This document shows positions 20,639 to 29,670 of a DNA stretch of 64,000 bases, piece by piece. The first letter of the stretch is position 1. The number at the start of each line of letters is the position of its first letter. The notes under the pieces were generated by a model. That model searched no databases, was not told the origin of the DNA, and worked only from the letters and a program-made list of their open reading frames with translations. Position numbers and translations under genes: made by a program. This stretch comes from Chloroflexi bacterium bin20 (lineage in GTDB: Bacteria; Chloroflexota; Anaerolineae; Aggregatilineales; Phototrophicaceae): positions 1 to 64,000 of the forward strand of contig MPMG01000007.1 of assembly GCA_002238485.1 (NCBI GenBank), written 5' to 3'.

Positions 20639-22231
20639 CTAGCCCCCGGCTTGATGCGTGATGCGCCCTTGCAGCTCGACATGCAGCGGACTATTCGCAG
20701 CGATGTAATCTGCCACGACCTGATCCAGCGGACTGCCTTGATCGTAGGCATTCATGGCGTTCGTTTCCAGGATGGCGTAACCGTCTCCGCCGCCGCGCAT
20801 ATAGTCGTTGGTGGCGACGCGATAGACAGCATCTGGATCCAGCGCGCTGTATTCGCCGGCGCTCATCACTTCGGCGCTGACAATGCGACTGCCGGCCTCT
20901 TGCGTGGCGTCAAAGGTATAGCGCATGCCCGCCACTTGCGGGAAGCGTCCCGATGCGCCCTCAACCAGCGGGTTGCCATTTTCGTCGACTTCCACACGGC
21001 CGACGCCATTCTCCAGCGCGGCCAACACATCTGCGCCAGTCAATTCCAAGGTGCTGATGAGGTTGCCGAAGGGCAGCACATTCAGCACCTCGCCCAGGGT
21101 GACTTCGCCTTCGTCGATGTCGGCGCGGATGCCGCCGCCATTCTGGATGACAATATCGGCGCCGGTGTTTTCCAACATGGCATCGGTGATGACGACGCCC
21201 AGCAGGCACTCTTCAATGCGGCAGAGACGCGGGCTGGCGCCGGTCAGTGCCACGCTGGTCTCGCCCACAGGCTGCCCGGCCAGCTCGGCGATCGGCTCAG
21301 CCAAGCCAGCGATGAGGTCGCTGATATCGGGGTCGGGACTGATGTAACGGCTTAGCAAGATGGCATCGCCGTCCCAGTCGGCCAAAATGCCCGCGCCGTC
21401 AAATTCGACATCCAGCCGCCCCAGATAGACAGTCTTCGTGCTAGCCTGGACGACCAGCACTGGCTCGCCACTGGCGCTTTCGACTACGGTGGGATATTCG
21501 CCGCGCGCGCCGCTGTAGGTGTTGCTGAGGAAGGTGTTGGTGTGCCCGCCGACGACCACATCGACGCCGCTGACACTCTGCGCGACTTCCAGGTCTGCGC
21601 CATAACCGATATGCGTAACCAGGATGATCTTGTTGATGCCCTGGGCGCTCAAGCTATCGACATGCTCTTGGGTGATTTCGACCAAGTTGTAGTGGAAGAC
21701 GAGTTCTTCGCTGGGGCTGGCCAGGATGTCAGTTTCCGGCGTGGTCAGCCCGATGATGCCGATAGGCTCGCCACCGACATCCAGGATGACCGACGGCTCG
21801 ATCAGACCAGCCAGCAGGGGGTCTTCGCTGAAGTCGATATTGGCGCTCAAAGCCGGGAAGTTCAGCCCTTTGACGAAGTTGGCCAGCACTTCGCTGCCAT
21901 CGTCAAATTCGTGGTTGCCCAGCGCCATGGCATCGTAGCCAATGGCATTCATGATCTGCACGCTGTCTTGCCCGCGATATTGGACGTGGAAGAGCGTGCC
22001 GGTGAAGCGGTCGCCGCCATCCAGCAGCAGGTGATTGTCGACTTCGTCGCGGATCTGCTGGACGACTGTTGCTTGCCGCGCCGCGCCGCCACTGCCATCG
22101 CGCTGCGGTTCGTGGTGGCCATGCACATCGTTGGTGTGCATGATGGTCAGGGAGTAGCTCTCGTCCTGCGCGCCGGCAACGGATGCTAGCAGAACGAAGA
22201 GCGCGAATATCAAAATCAGCTTGCGTTTCAT
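20639..22231 (-). CDS. Secreted 5'-nucleotidase / 2',3'-cyclic-nucleotide phosphodiesterase
   Basis: 530 residues of the UshA/CpdB family. A signal peptide (residues ~1-21, 'LILIFALFVLLASVAGAQ') is followed by a metallophosphatase domain with 'IMHTNDVHGH', 'GNHEFDDGSEVL' and 'VTHIGYGADLEVAQ' and 'VVVGGHTN' providing the two-metal ligands. The C-terminal nucleotidase domain has 'VIQNGGGIRADIDEGEV' and 'YMRGGGDGYAIL'. It would remove phosphate from extracellular nucleotides for uptake. The ATG at 22231 has AAGGAG 9 nt upstream; the longer ORF start lacks a signal peptide at its N-terminus. No strong terminator was seen downstream, only the palindromic repeat at 20576. Confidence 0.93.
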   Translation of the reverse strand: MKRKLILIFALFVLLASVAGAQDESYSLTIMHTNDVHGHHEPQRDGSGGAARQATVVQQIRDEVDNHLLLDGGDRFTGTLFHVQYRGQDSVQIMNAIGYDAMALGNHEFDDGSEVLANFVKGLNFPALSANIDFSEDPLLAGLIEPSVILDVGGEPIGIIGLTTPETDILASPSEELVFHYNLVEITQEHVDSLSAQGINKIILVTHIGYGADLEVAQSVSGVDVVVGGHTNTFLSNTYSGARGEYPTVVESASGEPVLVVQASTKTVYLGRLDVEFDGAGILADWDGDAILLSRYISPDPDISDLIAGLAEPIAELAGQPVGETSVALTGASPRLCRIEECLLGVVITDAMLENTGADIVIQNGGGIRADIDEGEVTLGEVLNVLPFGNLISTLELTGADVLAALENGVGRVEVDENGNPLVEGASGRFPQVAGMRYTFDATQEAGSRIVSAEVMSAGEYSALDPDAVYRVATNDYMRGGGDGYAILETNAMNAYDQGSPLDQVVADYIAANSPLHVELQGRITHQAGG

Positions 22232-22395
22232 GGGGGTTCTCCTTGTATCTGTCGGGCGATTTCTGATTGCTGCGCGGACCGACAATACCTTATCAATCAA
22301 CAACTGCCTGCCCACGCACAATTCTTTAAGGAATCGTTAAAACAGTAGTATAGCAGGTGTCGACTGGCGCAACAATCCTGTGGGCAATCGCGGCG

Positions 22396-22998
22396 TCAAG
22401 TGACCAGCTGGCCTTGCGGGGATTCTTCGTTGTGGGCGCGCCACTGCTCATTTTCCAGGACACCGACCACCTGACACCAGACTGGCGCATCCAGCGGGTT
22501 CTTCCGCCGCTGCATGCCCAGCTTGTTCATGACCCGCTGTGATGCCAGGTTGTTGTGCTCGGTTGTGGCGACTACCCGCCGCAATCGCAGCCTTGCGAAG
22601 AGAAAGTCCAGCAGGGCGCTGGCTGCTTCGGTCGCATAGCCCAGCCGCCGATGTTCTGGCAGCACGCCCCAAAACAAGCCGACCTCTGGATTGAGCAAAT
22701 CGTCGGACTTGTCCCCTTGCAACGCGCCCCAGGGCACGACTGTCGGCACAATCCCCACTTCGCCCACAAATTCGCCGGTATCGCGCCGCTCTACAGCGTA
22801 ATCTGCATAGGGTGGTTGTCTCAAACCTGCTAACTCGCGGTAGCTATCGATGGTCCAGTTCAACCAGCGCCGAGCGGATTCTGCGTCTTCATCCATCAGG
22901 AAGACGCGCCGGCGAAAGTCGCTGCAGGCTGCCAGGTCTCCCGAAGAAAACTGGCGGATGCGCAGACGATGGCTGGTCAGTTCGATGCAGTCGATCAT
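22396..22998 (-). CDS. GNAT-family N-acetyltransferase (RimJ/RimL-like)
   Basis: 200 residues with the acetyltransferase fold of the RimJ/RimL group: 'TSHRLRIRQFSSGD' at the start, 'FVGEVGIVP', 'LNPEVGLFWGVLPEHRRLG' and the acetyl-CoA loop followed by 'YATEAASALLDFLF' and 'NLASQRVMNKLGM'. It transfers acetyl from acetyl-CoA to an amine; the substrate is not predictable. It begins 15 bp after the SDR gene stop and is likely the second gene of that operon. Confidence 0.85.
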   Translation of the reverse strand: MIDCIELTSHRLRIRQFSSGDLAACSDFRRRVFLMDEDAESARRWLNWTIDSYRELAGLRQPPYADYAVERRDTGEFVGEVGIVPTVVPWGALQGDKSDDLLNPEVGLFWGVLPEHRRLGYATEAASALLDFLFARLRLRRVVATTEHNNLASQRVMNKLGMQRRKNPLDAPVWCQVVGVLENEQWRAHNEESPQGQLVT

Positions 22999-23013
22999 GC
23001 TCGCTCGCGCCGA

Positions 23014-23772
23014 TCAACTGCGCAGGTAGGATGCGCCATTGACATCGATAATCGTGCCTGTGGTGAACTCTGCGCCAGCCGATGCCAGGAAGAGCGCGGC
23101 ATACGCGACTTCTTGCGGTTTGGCGACGCGACCCAGCGGCGACTGTGCGCGGATATCATCACCGTCGGGGGCGGCCAATCGCTCGGCAGCCATGTCGGTT
23201 TCTACGAAGCCGGGCGCGACAGTGCCAATGAAGATCTTGTGTGGCGCCAACAGCTTGGCCAGCGACTGCCCCAGGCTGTTGAGAGCAGCTTTGCTTGCGC
23301 CATAAGCAGGTGCGGTGGGCTCGCCACGGAATGCGCCGCGCGATGAGATATTGACGATGCGGCCGCCACCTTGATTGATCATGAGCTGTGAGGCGCAGTG
23401 CATGGCGTTGGCTGCCCCAATCAGATTGACAGCCATAATGCGCGAGAAGTGAGTGGCCCATTCGTCATAGCTGCATTCGGTCAGCGGGCACTCTTCATAG
23501 ATGCCGGCATTGTTGACCAGGATATCCAGCCGGCCCATGCGCGCAGCAACTTCATCGATCATGCGCTGCACCTGGGCGCTGTCTGCCAGGTCGGCACGCG
23601 GTGCGAAGTGCCCGTCGCCTTCCAGTTGGTCGAGCGTTTGCTTGGCGGCCCCCGCATTGCTGTTGTAGTGGACTGCCACTTGCGCTCCACGAGCGGCAAA
23701 TCCCCTGGCGATTTCGCGCCCGATCCCGCGTGAGCCGCCGGTGACCAAAGCTACCTGGTTGTCAAATCGCAT
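23014..23772 (-). CDS. FabG-like short-chain dehydrogenase/reductase
   Basis: A 252-residue classical SDR: 'VALVTGGSRGIGREIARGF' (TGxxxGIG cofactor loop), 'ILVNNAGIYEE' (NNAG), 'IVNISSRGAF' (catalytic Ser), 'AYGASKAALNSL' (YxxxK) and 'VAPGFVETDM'. The Arg after the glycine loop suggests NADP(H). It is an NAD(P)-dependent oxidoreductase related to 3-oxoacyl-ACP reductases; without fatty-acid genes nearby the substrate is open. The ATG at 23772 is preferred over the GTG/ATG 90 bp upstream because the Rossmann fold begins at once. It is followed by a GNAT gene. Confidence 0.9.
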   Translation of the reverse strand: MRFDNQVALVTGGSRGIGREIARGFAARGAQVAVHYNSNAGAAKQTLDQLEGDGHFAPRADLADSAQVQRMIDEVAARMGRLDILVNNAGIYEECPLTECSYDEWATHFSRIMAVNLIGAANAMHCASQLMINQGGGRIVNISSRGAFRGEPTAPAYGASKAALNSLGQSLAKLLAPHKIFIGTVAPGFVETDMAAERLAAPDGDDIRAQSPLGRVAKPQEVAYAALFLASAGAEFTTGTIIDVNGASYLRS

Positions 23773-23890
23773 GACATTGCTCGCTTCTGTGGCGCAGCTT
23801 CTTTCGCAAGAGCGTGGATGAACGAGAGAACGAAGGGGCGAGCAAACTGCCCGCCCATGCAATCGATCCCGTTGCTTTTGCGCCCCGCGC

Positions 23891-25762
23891 TTAATCGCAG
23901 GCGCCTTGTCTGTTTAGATAATCGCCGTGCAGCCAGCCTGTGCGTCCGCCATAATTTACGCGGAACCAGTACGTGCTGCGCATGTTGGCGCTGAGCCGCG
24001 TGCCAGCGGGAACGGTATGCAGGATTGCGCCGCTGGTGCTGGAATCGGCGCGCAGGTTGAGAAAATCGGTGGTCGTCACCGTGCAGCCAGACAGGTCATA
24101 GACTGGCTCTGGCACAAGTCCTGAAACCAGGAAGTCCACCGGCATGAGCACAGCGGTGCCGGGACGGTCGATGTTGGCGCATTTCATATCACCAGAGGTC
24201 CAAGTGCGCATCGTCACAATTGTGCGCGGCGAGAATGCGGCATCAAGCAGGACGACCGTGCCTGAGTCATGCACGAAGCAGGCGTCTACGGGGGTCATAT
24301 CGCCAAAGACAAAGATATCGACCGCATAGATGAAGCCGTAGTCGAGCAAGGTCTTGTTGCCGACGCCGCCCGCGTCCACTTCACGACAGTGGGTGTTGTC
24401 CGGGGCATCAGCGACAACAATATGGGCAGCCAATATATCGCACAAGCTGCCTTCCGGCTCAGCAGAGCCGCCTTCGTCTGAGGAGCTCCCTGCTGTGCCT
24501 GTCCCGCCGTCACCGTTATCGTCACCGTCGCCATTATCACCTGATCGTGACGCTGCGGCAGTCTGCGCTGCGAAGGCACTCTGAATCTGGAAGGAGAAAG
24601 CGCCCTCTTCCTGCTCGGCCGCACCGATGTCACAAGCGTCTGGCGCTCGCAAAATGCCGCGCTGATCGTTTGCCAGGCAATAGGCGCTGTCGCCGGCATC
24701 AACTACCGGGCTTTCGAGATCGGGCACATAATAGGCGGGCGCGCCAGCCAGCAGCAGCAATTGCGGGTCTGCGCTGAGACCATCGTGCCCACATGAAGCA
24801 TCGCGGATCAAGTTGCCGATATTGGCTTCCAAGGAGCCGCCGCAATCGCCATCGACATTGCCGGTCAATATGCTGTTGTAGAGCTCCAGGTCCTTCTCGT
24901 CATAGATGCCTGCGCCTGCTTCTGCCTTATTTTCGATGATCGTGACATGGGTAAGGGTGGCGGCGCCCCGGTTCATAAGCCCGCCGCCCATGCCAACGGC
25001 GCTATTGCCACTGATAGTCGTATTGCTGATGGTGGCGTTGCCCTGTGATACATAAATTCCGCCGCCTACGCCCTCCGCTGTATTGTCGCTTATGCCCGAC
25101 TTATCGATGATGAGCGTATTGTCAGGACCTCTGAAGTAGATGCCGGCGCCAAATGAGTCGTCTGGCGCGTTATCTTTCGTGACGCGCCTGTTGCCGGATG
25201 GCGAGGTCCAAACGCGAGTCGCGTTGCTGCTCACAACGCTGTCGATGAGCAGAACCTCGCTTTCGATGGCCGAGATGCCGCCGCCTGCGCCCGCCGAAGA
25301 ATTGTGTCTTACGACGCTGTTGTACAATGCCAGGTTGGAGTTTGCCGCGAGTATGCCACCACCGTTGCTGTGGGTCCAGCCGTCGGTCACCGTCAAGTCT
25401 TTGAGCGTCAGGCTGCCATCGCGAACGGCAAAAATCCGGTTGCCTTCGCCGTCGATTACAAAGCCCATACCTTCGATCACGACTTCGGATGTGACTTCCA
25501 GCGTAGCGTCGAGCGCAATCGTGCCCTCGACTGTGCCTTCTACCGTGATGGTGATCGTATCCGATCCTGTGTTGTCATCTGCGGCGGCATCGCCAGCTTC
25601 GCAGCTGTTGCCAGGCGCGACCTGGTCATCACCATTGGCAGACCGGATGGCATTCGCCAAGCTGCAATCGGCATCGACACTGATATCGGCCGCCAGCGCA
25701 GTGCCTGCCTGAAGTAGCAGGATCGCCAGGCACATGCTTGTGATGAGTCGTCTGATAGTCAC
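23891..25762 (-). CDS. Secreted right-handed parallel beta-helix protein with C-terminal SH3-like domain
   Basis: 623 residues starting from a GTG with AGGA 7 nt upstream. A signal peptide (1-24) precedes 'CSLANAIRSAN', which opens the CSLP-type beta-helix family. Residues ~90-330 form repeated strands with 'GGGI' turns ('GGGILAANSNLALYNSVV', 'GGGIYVSQGNATISNTTI'). A 'DACDIGAAEQ' block ends the helix, followed by an acidic Asp/Gly/Asn linker (~400-425) and, at ~565-620, an SH3b domain ('FLNLRADSSTSGAILHTVPAG' region, 'GWLHGDYLN'). It is probably exposed on the cell surface and may bind glycan. No enzymatic residues are recognised. Confidence 0.8.
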   Translation of the reverse strand: MTIRRLITSMCLAILLLQAGTALAADISVDADCSLANAIRSANGDDQVAPGNSCEAGDAAADDNTGSDTITITVEGTVEGTIALDATLEVTSEVVIEGMGFVIDGEGNRIFAVRDGSLTLKDLTVTDGWTHSNGGGILAANSNLALYNSVVRHNSSAGAGGGISAIESEVLLIDSVVSSNATRVWTSPSGNRRVTKDNAPDDSFGAGIYFRGPDNTLIIDKSGISDNTAEGVGGGIYVSQGNATISNTTISGNSAVGMGGGLMNRGAATLTHVTIIENKAEAGAGIYDEKDLELYNSILTGNVDGDCGGSLEANIGNLIRDASCGHDGLSADPQLLLLAGAPAYYVPDLESPVVDAGDSAYCLANDQRGILRAPDACDIGAAEQEEGAFSFQIQSAFAAQTAAASRSGDNGDGDDNGDGGTGTAGSSSDEGGSAEPEGSLCDILAAHIVVADAPDNTHCREVDAGGVGNKTLLDYGFIYAVDIFVFGDMTPVDACFVHDSGTVVLLDAAFSPRTIVTMRTWTSGDMKCANIDRPGTAVLMPVDFLVSGLVPEPVYDLSGCTVTTTDFLNLRADSSTSGAILHTVPAGTRLSANMRSTYWFRVNYGGRTGWLHGDYLNRQGACD

Positions 25763-25922
25763 GGTTTGATCCTGTTCTCAACCCTAGGGGATTGGTAAAG
25801 GCGAAAAGCTGCCACAACCGCGTGTTGGCGGCATCGCCCTACGTAAGCCCCATTTAAGTCCGATTCCTGTTTCTGCACAAACGAATATAAGGCAGAATCA
25901 AGTGCAATCTCGCTTTTGCGCT

Positions 25923-26501
25923 TTATGCCGTTTCAGCCATCTTGCGCAGCAAAGCCAGTGTCATGCGCGCATCGCCCAGAGAAGTATGCGCGTCACGTGC
26001 GGGCAGACCTTCGCGGTGGGCGGCTATTGACAGCTTGTGCGACCGGTAGTTTCTGCCGTTCGGATTGCGCTCGCCTTTGTAGCGAGCATACTGCTTCATG
26101 GCGCAATCGCGCTTTATCACGCGAGGCTCGGGCAAGTTGTAAACCGACGCCGTTTGCTGCAACAGCCGCCAGTCGAAGTCCATGTTGTAAGCGACCACGA
26201 TCTGCCCCGCCAGCAGCACCGACAGCTTGATATAGATTTGGCGAAAGGTCGGCGCGTCCGCTATATCCATATCGCGGATGCCATGAATGCGCGTGGCGGC
26301 AGGCGGGATGGGGATGCTGGGCTTGACGCGCTGGTGGATGCGTGCCGCGCCCGCTTGGTCGATGATGGCGATTTCCACGATTTGGTCGGCTGCGCCCAAA
26401 CCAGTCGTTTCGGTATCCAGCACCAGGAAGTCGCGTGTCATCAAAGAGCGCGCCCACTGGATGGCTTGCCGCCGGTGCGCCGGGTGATAATGCCGCGTCA
26501 T
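25923..26501 (-). CDS. DnaQ-like 3'-5' exonuclease (DEDDh)
   Basis: 192 residues of the RNase T/DnaQ exonuclease fold. Exo I is 'FLVLDTETTGLG' (DxE), Exo II 'VVAYNMDFDWRLLQ' (Asp), and Exo III 'REGLPARDAHTSLGDARMT' with His-x4-Asp, so it is the DEDDh type. It is stand-alone, not fused to a polymerase or UvrC-like domain, and could act in DNA proofreading, repair or RNA trimming. The ATG at 26501 begins shortly before the domain; 26549 is an alternative. It is divergent from the small RNA unit at 26.6 kb. Confidence 0.88.
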   Translation of the reverse strand: MTRHYHPAHRRQAIQWARSLMTRDFLVLDTETTGLGAADQIVEIAIIDQAGAARIHQRVKPSIPIPPAATRIHGIRDMDIADAPTFRQIYIKLSVLLAGQIVVAYNMDFDWRLLQQTASVYNLPEPRVIKRDCAMKQYARYKGERNPNGRNYRSHKLSIAAHREGLPARDAHTSLGDARMTLALLRKMAETA

Positions 26502-26563
26502 CTCCGCGCCGCCTCGCTGTCCTTTCGTTACAAAATCATAACACAGCAAGCTGGAACAAATGC

Positions 26564-26592
26564 TTGCGCCCGCAAAAGAGCTGTGTTAGACT
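26564..26592 (+). promoter_or_regulatory. Candidate promoter of the 26.6-kb RNA unit
   Basis: TTGCGC (26564-26569) and TAGACT (26587-26592) are separated by 17 bp. Transcription would begin near 26599, about 30 nt before the nine-codon ORF, and end at the terminator at 26734-26771. Confidence 0.5.
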
Positions 26593-26629
26593 AACCGCAT
26601 CGTCGGGTGAGTAAAGGAGGTGAATCAAA

Positions 26630-26659
26630 ATGATAGGTTTACAGGGGGTAGCCCTCTGA
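26630..26659 (+). CDS. Nine-codon mini-ORF in the 26.6-kb RNA
   Basis: ATG 26630 to TGA 26657-26659 encodes MIGLQGVAL. The SD upstream (AAAGGAGGTGA) is complementary to the 16S 3' end over 11 nt, much stronger than any other ribosome site in the window, with 6 nt to the ATG. The peptide could be functional, or translation could control folding of the RNA. Whether it is translated cannot be told from sequence. Confidence 0.4.
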   Translation: MIGLQGVAL

Positions 26660-26733
26660 CCGTTTCACACCTCTAGGGGTTTGTCCGTTTAGGGGGTGAA
26701 CCCGAAACCGCCAGACTGTGAAGTTGACAGTCG

Positions 26734-26771
26734 AGAGACCGCAGACTAATCCTCTGCGGTCTCTTTTTTTT
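26734..26771 (+). terminator. Strong rho-independent terminator
   Basis: A perfect 12-bp stem (26734-26745 with 26753-26764) and a 7-nt loop are followed by eight T residues ending at 26771. It is the strongest terminator in the window and ends the candidate small RNA. Confidence 0.9.
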
Positions 26772-26808
26772 GGAGGGGAGGGGCAACGTCAGCCTATCGA
26801 GACAGGCT

Positions 26809-27351
26809 CTATAGCTTCTCATACTCCTCGCGCAGGATGGCGTACCAGACCGAGTCTATGTAGCGGTCCCGGTGATAGTGATAGGCGCGCCGCGTGCCTT
26901 CACAGCGCATATTCGCCTTTTGCATCACCCGCCCTGACGCTGGATTGTGCGCGAAATGCCCGGCCGCGATGCGATTCAAGCCCAACTCCTCAAATCCGAA
27001 TTGGATGAGCAGTCGCAGCGCCTGCGTCGCCAGTCCACGCCCCCAATAGGGCTTGCCGATCCAATAACCGACCTCGGCACGCTTGTGCTCGCGCACAGGA
27101 TGGATACCCATGCAGCCAGCGAAGCAATCCGACCGCGCCTCGATGATGGCGAATGTATAGGCTTGGCCGCTTTGCCATTCTTCGCTGACTTTGTGTACAA
27201 ATTCATGCGCGGCTTCCGGCGGATAGGGATGTGGCACGAATGTGTTGGCGGCGATCTCGGGCGCGCTGGCATACTTCAAAATCGGCGCGATATCCTGCTC
27301 CGCCAGCGGACGCATCCACAGCGCAGGACAGCGCAATATCGTCTTTTCCAT
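26809..27351 (-). CDS. GNAT-family N-acetyltransferase (RimJ/RimL-like)
   Basis: 180 residues: 'LWMRPLAEQDIAPILKYAS' N-terminus, 'CFAGCMGIHPVREHKRAEVG', 'YWIGKPYWGRGLATQAL' (acetyl-CoA loop), 'GLNRIAAGHFAHNPASGRVM' and 'MRCEGTRRAYHYH'. This is the Acetyltransf_3 layout of ribosomal-protein and related acetyltransferases; substrate unknown. It starts 12 bp after the stop of the HtrA-like gene and probably belongs to the dnaJ-htrA operon on the minus strand. Confidence 0.88.
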   Translation of the reverse strand: MEKTILRCPALWMRPLAEQDIAPILKYASAPEIAANTFVPHPYPPEAAHEFVHKVSEEWQSGQAYTFAIIEARSDCFAGCMGIHPVREHKRAEVGYWIGKPYWGRGLATQALRLLIQFGFEELGLNRIAAGHFAHNPASGRVMQKANMRCEGTRRAYHYHRDRYIDSVWYAILREEYEKL

Positions 27352-27363
27352 GCTGCTTTTCCT

Positions 27364-28542
27364 TTATGGCGGGTCTTCGCAGCCCAACAGGGGTGGGCCC
27401 TCTGCCGCTGGCCGGCTCTCCAACTGCAGAGACACTTCCAACGTGCGGCGATCGCGGATGACCAGCAGGGTTATATCGTCGCCTGGGCGCGTCTGCTGCA
27501 CCAGATAAGCCATCAGCGCATCCAGATCGTCAAAGTGAAACTCGTTGATGGCAACAATCAGGTCGCCGCCGGCACAGACGGTTTTCCCACGTACATCAAT
27601 CAGCCGATCGCCACCGCGCAAGCCAGCCACATGCGCCGGTGATCCAGCCGATACCCCGCGCAGCAGCACGCCTCGCTCAGTCGGCAAGTCCAGCGCCGCG
27701 CTCAAGCCAGCCACGCCATAGCCGCCTTCCTCGCGCATCACCGATATGCCCATCCAAGCATAATCGACTCGACCCGTTGTCAACAAGTCGGGGATGACGC
27801 GCCGCATGGTATCGGCAGGCACAGCAAAGCCAATGCCGGCGATTTCGCCACTCAGGCTCTGATTGGCTGTTGTCATGCCAAAGACCAATCCTCGCGAATC
27901 CAGCAAGGGGCCGCCCGAGCTGCCTGGATAGATCGGCGCGTCAATCTGGATGATGGCGGGGTTGTCATAAGCGACTGCGCCCGCGCCGATCAGCTCGGCA
28001 GAGGGCAGTGTGCGACCGACGCCGCTGACGATGCCGGTGGTCATCGAGCTGTTCAAGCCAAAAGGATTGCCAATGGCGATTGCCCGCTGACCCACTTTAA
28101 TCATCGCCGATTCGCCGATTCGCAGTGGCAGCAGTCGCTCTGCAGGCGCCGACACGTTCACAACTGCCACATCGCTGAAGCTGTCTGCGCCAACCAGCGC
28201 CGCCTCCAGCACAAGGGCATTGCCCAACGTTACGTTGATGGCATCGGCATCGTTCACCAGATGGGCGTTGGTGATGATATGCCCGCGCTGATCGTAGACG
28301 AAGCCAGAGCCGCGCCGTACCGATTCCGCCGTCGTCTCATCGGCATCTGTCCGCGCTTCGATATTGACCACCGAGGGGCTGGCGCTTTCGTAAATCTCCG
28401 CCAGCAGACGGTATTCGGCATCGGCTATTGCGCTGAGATCGACTGGCATGGCAGCCACTGTGGGTGTCGCTGGAGCGGAATCAAAGCTGCAAGCTGGCAG
28501 CAGCAGGCAAACAATAAAGAGAAAGCAGACGCGCAGAACCAT
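27364..28542 (-). CDS. HtrA/DegP-like lipoprotein serine protease
   Basis: 392 residues. The N-terminus is a lipoprotein signal with lipobox 'LLPAC' (Cys18). The trypsin-like domain has catalytic His94 ('ITNAHLV'), Asp124 ('FSDVAVV') and Ser209 ('YPGSSGGPLLD'). One PDZ domain follows (~280-375: 'GVLLRGVSAGSPAHVAGLRGG'). It would degrade misfolded proteins outside the cytoplasmic membrane. The ATG at 28542 gives the lipobox at the right distance. It lies 37 bp downstream of the CbpA-like gene, so a protein-quality-control operon is likely. Confidence 0.92.
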   Translation of the reverse strand: MVLRVCFLFIVCLLLPACSFDSAPATPTVAAMPVDLSAIADAEYRLLAEIYESASPSVVNIEARTDADETTAESVRRGSGFVYDQRGHIITNAHLVNDADAINVTLGNALVLEAALVGADSFSDVAVVNVSAPAERLLPLRIGESAMIKVGQRAIAIGNPFGLNSSMTTGIVSGVGRTLPSAELIGAGAVAYDNPAIIQIDAPIYPGSSGGPLLDSRGLVFGMTTANQSLSGEIAGIGFAVPADTMRRVIPDLLTTGRVDYAWMGISVMREEGGYGVAGLSAALDLPTERGVLLRGVSAGSPAHVAGLRGGDRLIDVRGKTVCAGGDLIVAINEFHFDDLDALMAYLVQQTRPGDDITLLVIRDRRTLEVSLQLESRPAAEGPPLLGCEDPP

Positions 28543-28579
28543 CGTCAGCCGATTTGCTCTGTCGCCATTGCCGCGTAGA

Positions 28580-29452
28580 TCAGGCAAGGCTGTCTCGCAG
28601 CGCCTGGGCTAGCTCGATTTGTTCAGGACTGAGCTGGGAGGGCACGGTGATGACGACGCGCGCCAGTAAGTCACCATATTCTTCATCGCCACGCAGCTTG
28701 GGCATGCCCTTGCCGGACAATCGCAGCCGCTTGCCAGCCTGCGTGCCGGGGCGGACTTTCATGCGCAGCTTGCCCGTCAGAGTCGGCACTTCGACCTCGC
28801 CGCCCAGCATGGCAGTCATGGCATCGACCTTGACATCCACGCCCAGATCGTTCCCATCACGCGTGAATTGGGGGTCATCGGCTACTTCGACAATCAGGTA
28901 GAGATTGCCCGGCGGACCGCCATAGATGCCCGGCTGTCCCTCGCCGGCCAAACGAACTTTGGCGCCGGTTGCAGCGCCTCGCGGTATCTGCAGGCTAATC
29001 TCGCGCCCACCCTTGCTATACACACGTTGTGCCCCTTCATAGGCCTCGCGCAGGCTGATGCGCACGGGCTGTTCAAGATCTTGTCCGGCGCGGGGTCGCT
29101 GCGTTCGGCTGCCAAACCCGCCAGCATGACGCCGTCCGCCCGACCCAGCGAAAATCGTTTCAAAGATATCGGACATGTCGTGATATTGTGCGCCGTCTGT
29201 GAAGGGTCCTCCCCCGTTGCCCGCTTGAACGTGCTGCCAGTTTTCGCCGAACTGGTTGTAGGCGCTGCGTTTGTCCTGGTCGCTCAATACTTCATAAGCG
29301 GCATTGACCTCTTTGAAGCGCGATTCGGCAGCCGCATCGTCGGGATTGGCGTCGGGATGATATTGTTTGGCTTTCTTGCGGAAGGCGCGCTTGATTTCGT
29401 CATCGCTGGCATTGCGCGCCACGCCCAGAATATCGTAATAGTCTCGGCTCAT
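28580..29452 (-). CDS. DnaJ-class co-chaperone, CbpA-like
   Basis: 290 residues. The J domain (5-70) contains '[20 protein letters not shown]' and HPD at 32-34, followed by a Gly/Phe-rich stretch (~90-125) and two C-terminal beta domains ('[19 protein letters not shown]', '[20 protein letters not shown]'). The four CxxCxGxG zinc repeats of true DnaJ are absent, which makes it a CbpA-type (DnaJ type II) co-chaperone of DnaK. The ATG at 29452 begins exactly at the J domain; the longer ORF adds an unrelated tail. First gene of the dnaJ-htrA-GNAT operon. Confidence 0.92.
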   Translation of the reverse strand: MSRDYYDILGVARNASDDEIKRAFRKKAKQYHPDANPDDAAAESRFKEVNAAYEVLSDQDKRSAYNQFGENWQHVQAGNGGGPFTDGAQYHDMSDIFETIFAGSGGRRHAGGFGSRTQRPRAGQDLEQPVRISLREAYEGAQRVYSKGGREISLQIPRGAATGAKVRLAGEGQPGIYGGPPGNLYLIVEVADDPQFTRDGNDLGVDVKVDAMTAMLGGEVEVPTLTGKLRMKVRPGTQAGKRLRLSGKGMPKLRGDEEYGDLLARVVITVPSQLSPEQIELAQALRDSLA

Positions 29453-29670
29453 GGATCGCTTCCATTTTGTACTGCAGACACAGCAGTCAGAGCTTATTGT
29501 ACGGGTAGACGGCGAGCAGGTCAATAAAGCCCGCTGCAGCCAAGCTTGGCAGACAAATGTTAGAACTGCGTTAAGAGTCACTGCTTGGGGTGGGCGAAAC
29601 AAGAGTCTCCTCTACACAACCCTCTGCGTTTTTTTCGGGAACGGCGAATTCCGTGTACATGGAGCCTTCT

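Larger units (their letters stand above)
26599..26771 (+). ncRNA. Candidate structured small RNA with embedded mini-ORF
   Basis: A compact transcription unit of about 173 nt with no conventional gene. From 5' to 3' it contains a perfect Shine-Dalgarno (AAAGGAGGTGA, 26613-26623), a nine-codon ORF, a small hairpin over the end of that ORF (26643-26655), a CACCTCT segment at 26669-26675, a TAGGGGGTG segment at ~26690-26698, a perfect 6-bp hairpin (26714-26719 with 26727-26732), and a terminator. CACCTCT can pair either with the SD or with TAGGGGGTG, so the two folds exclude each other. The next gene lies on the opposite strand, so it is not a leader of a downstream gene. I do not recognise a known family. 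Confidence 0.5.

Noticed and set aside
20457..20642. A 61-codon plus-strand frame in the repeat-filled gap
   Set aside because: It runs through the palindromic repeat, has no ribosome site and shows no domain.
26734..26771. Bidirectional terminator also serving the GNAT gene at 26809
   Set aside because: On the minus strand the stem is not followed by a T-run, so it should act only on the plus-strand RNA.
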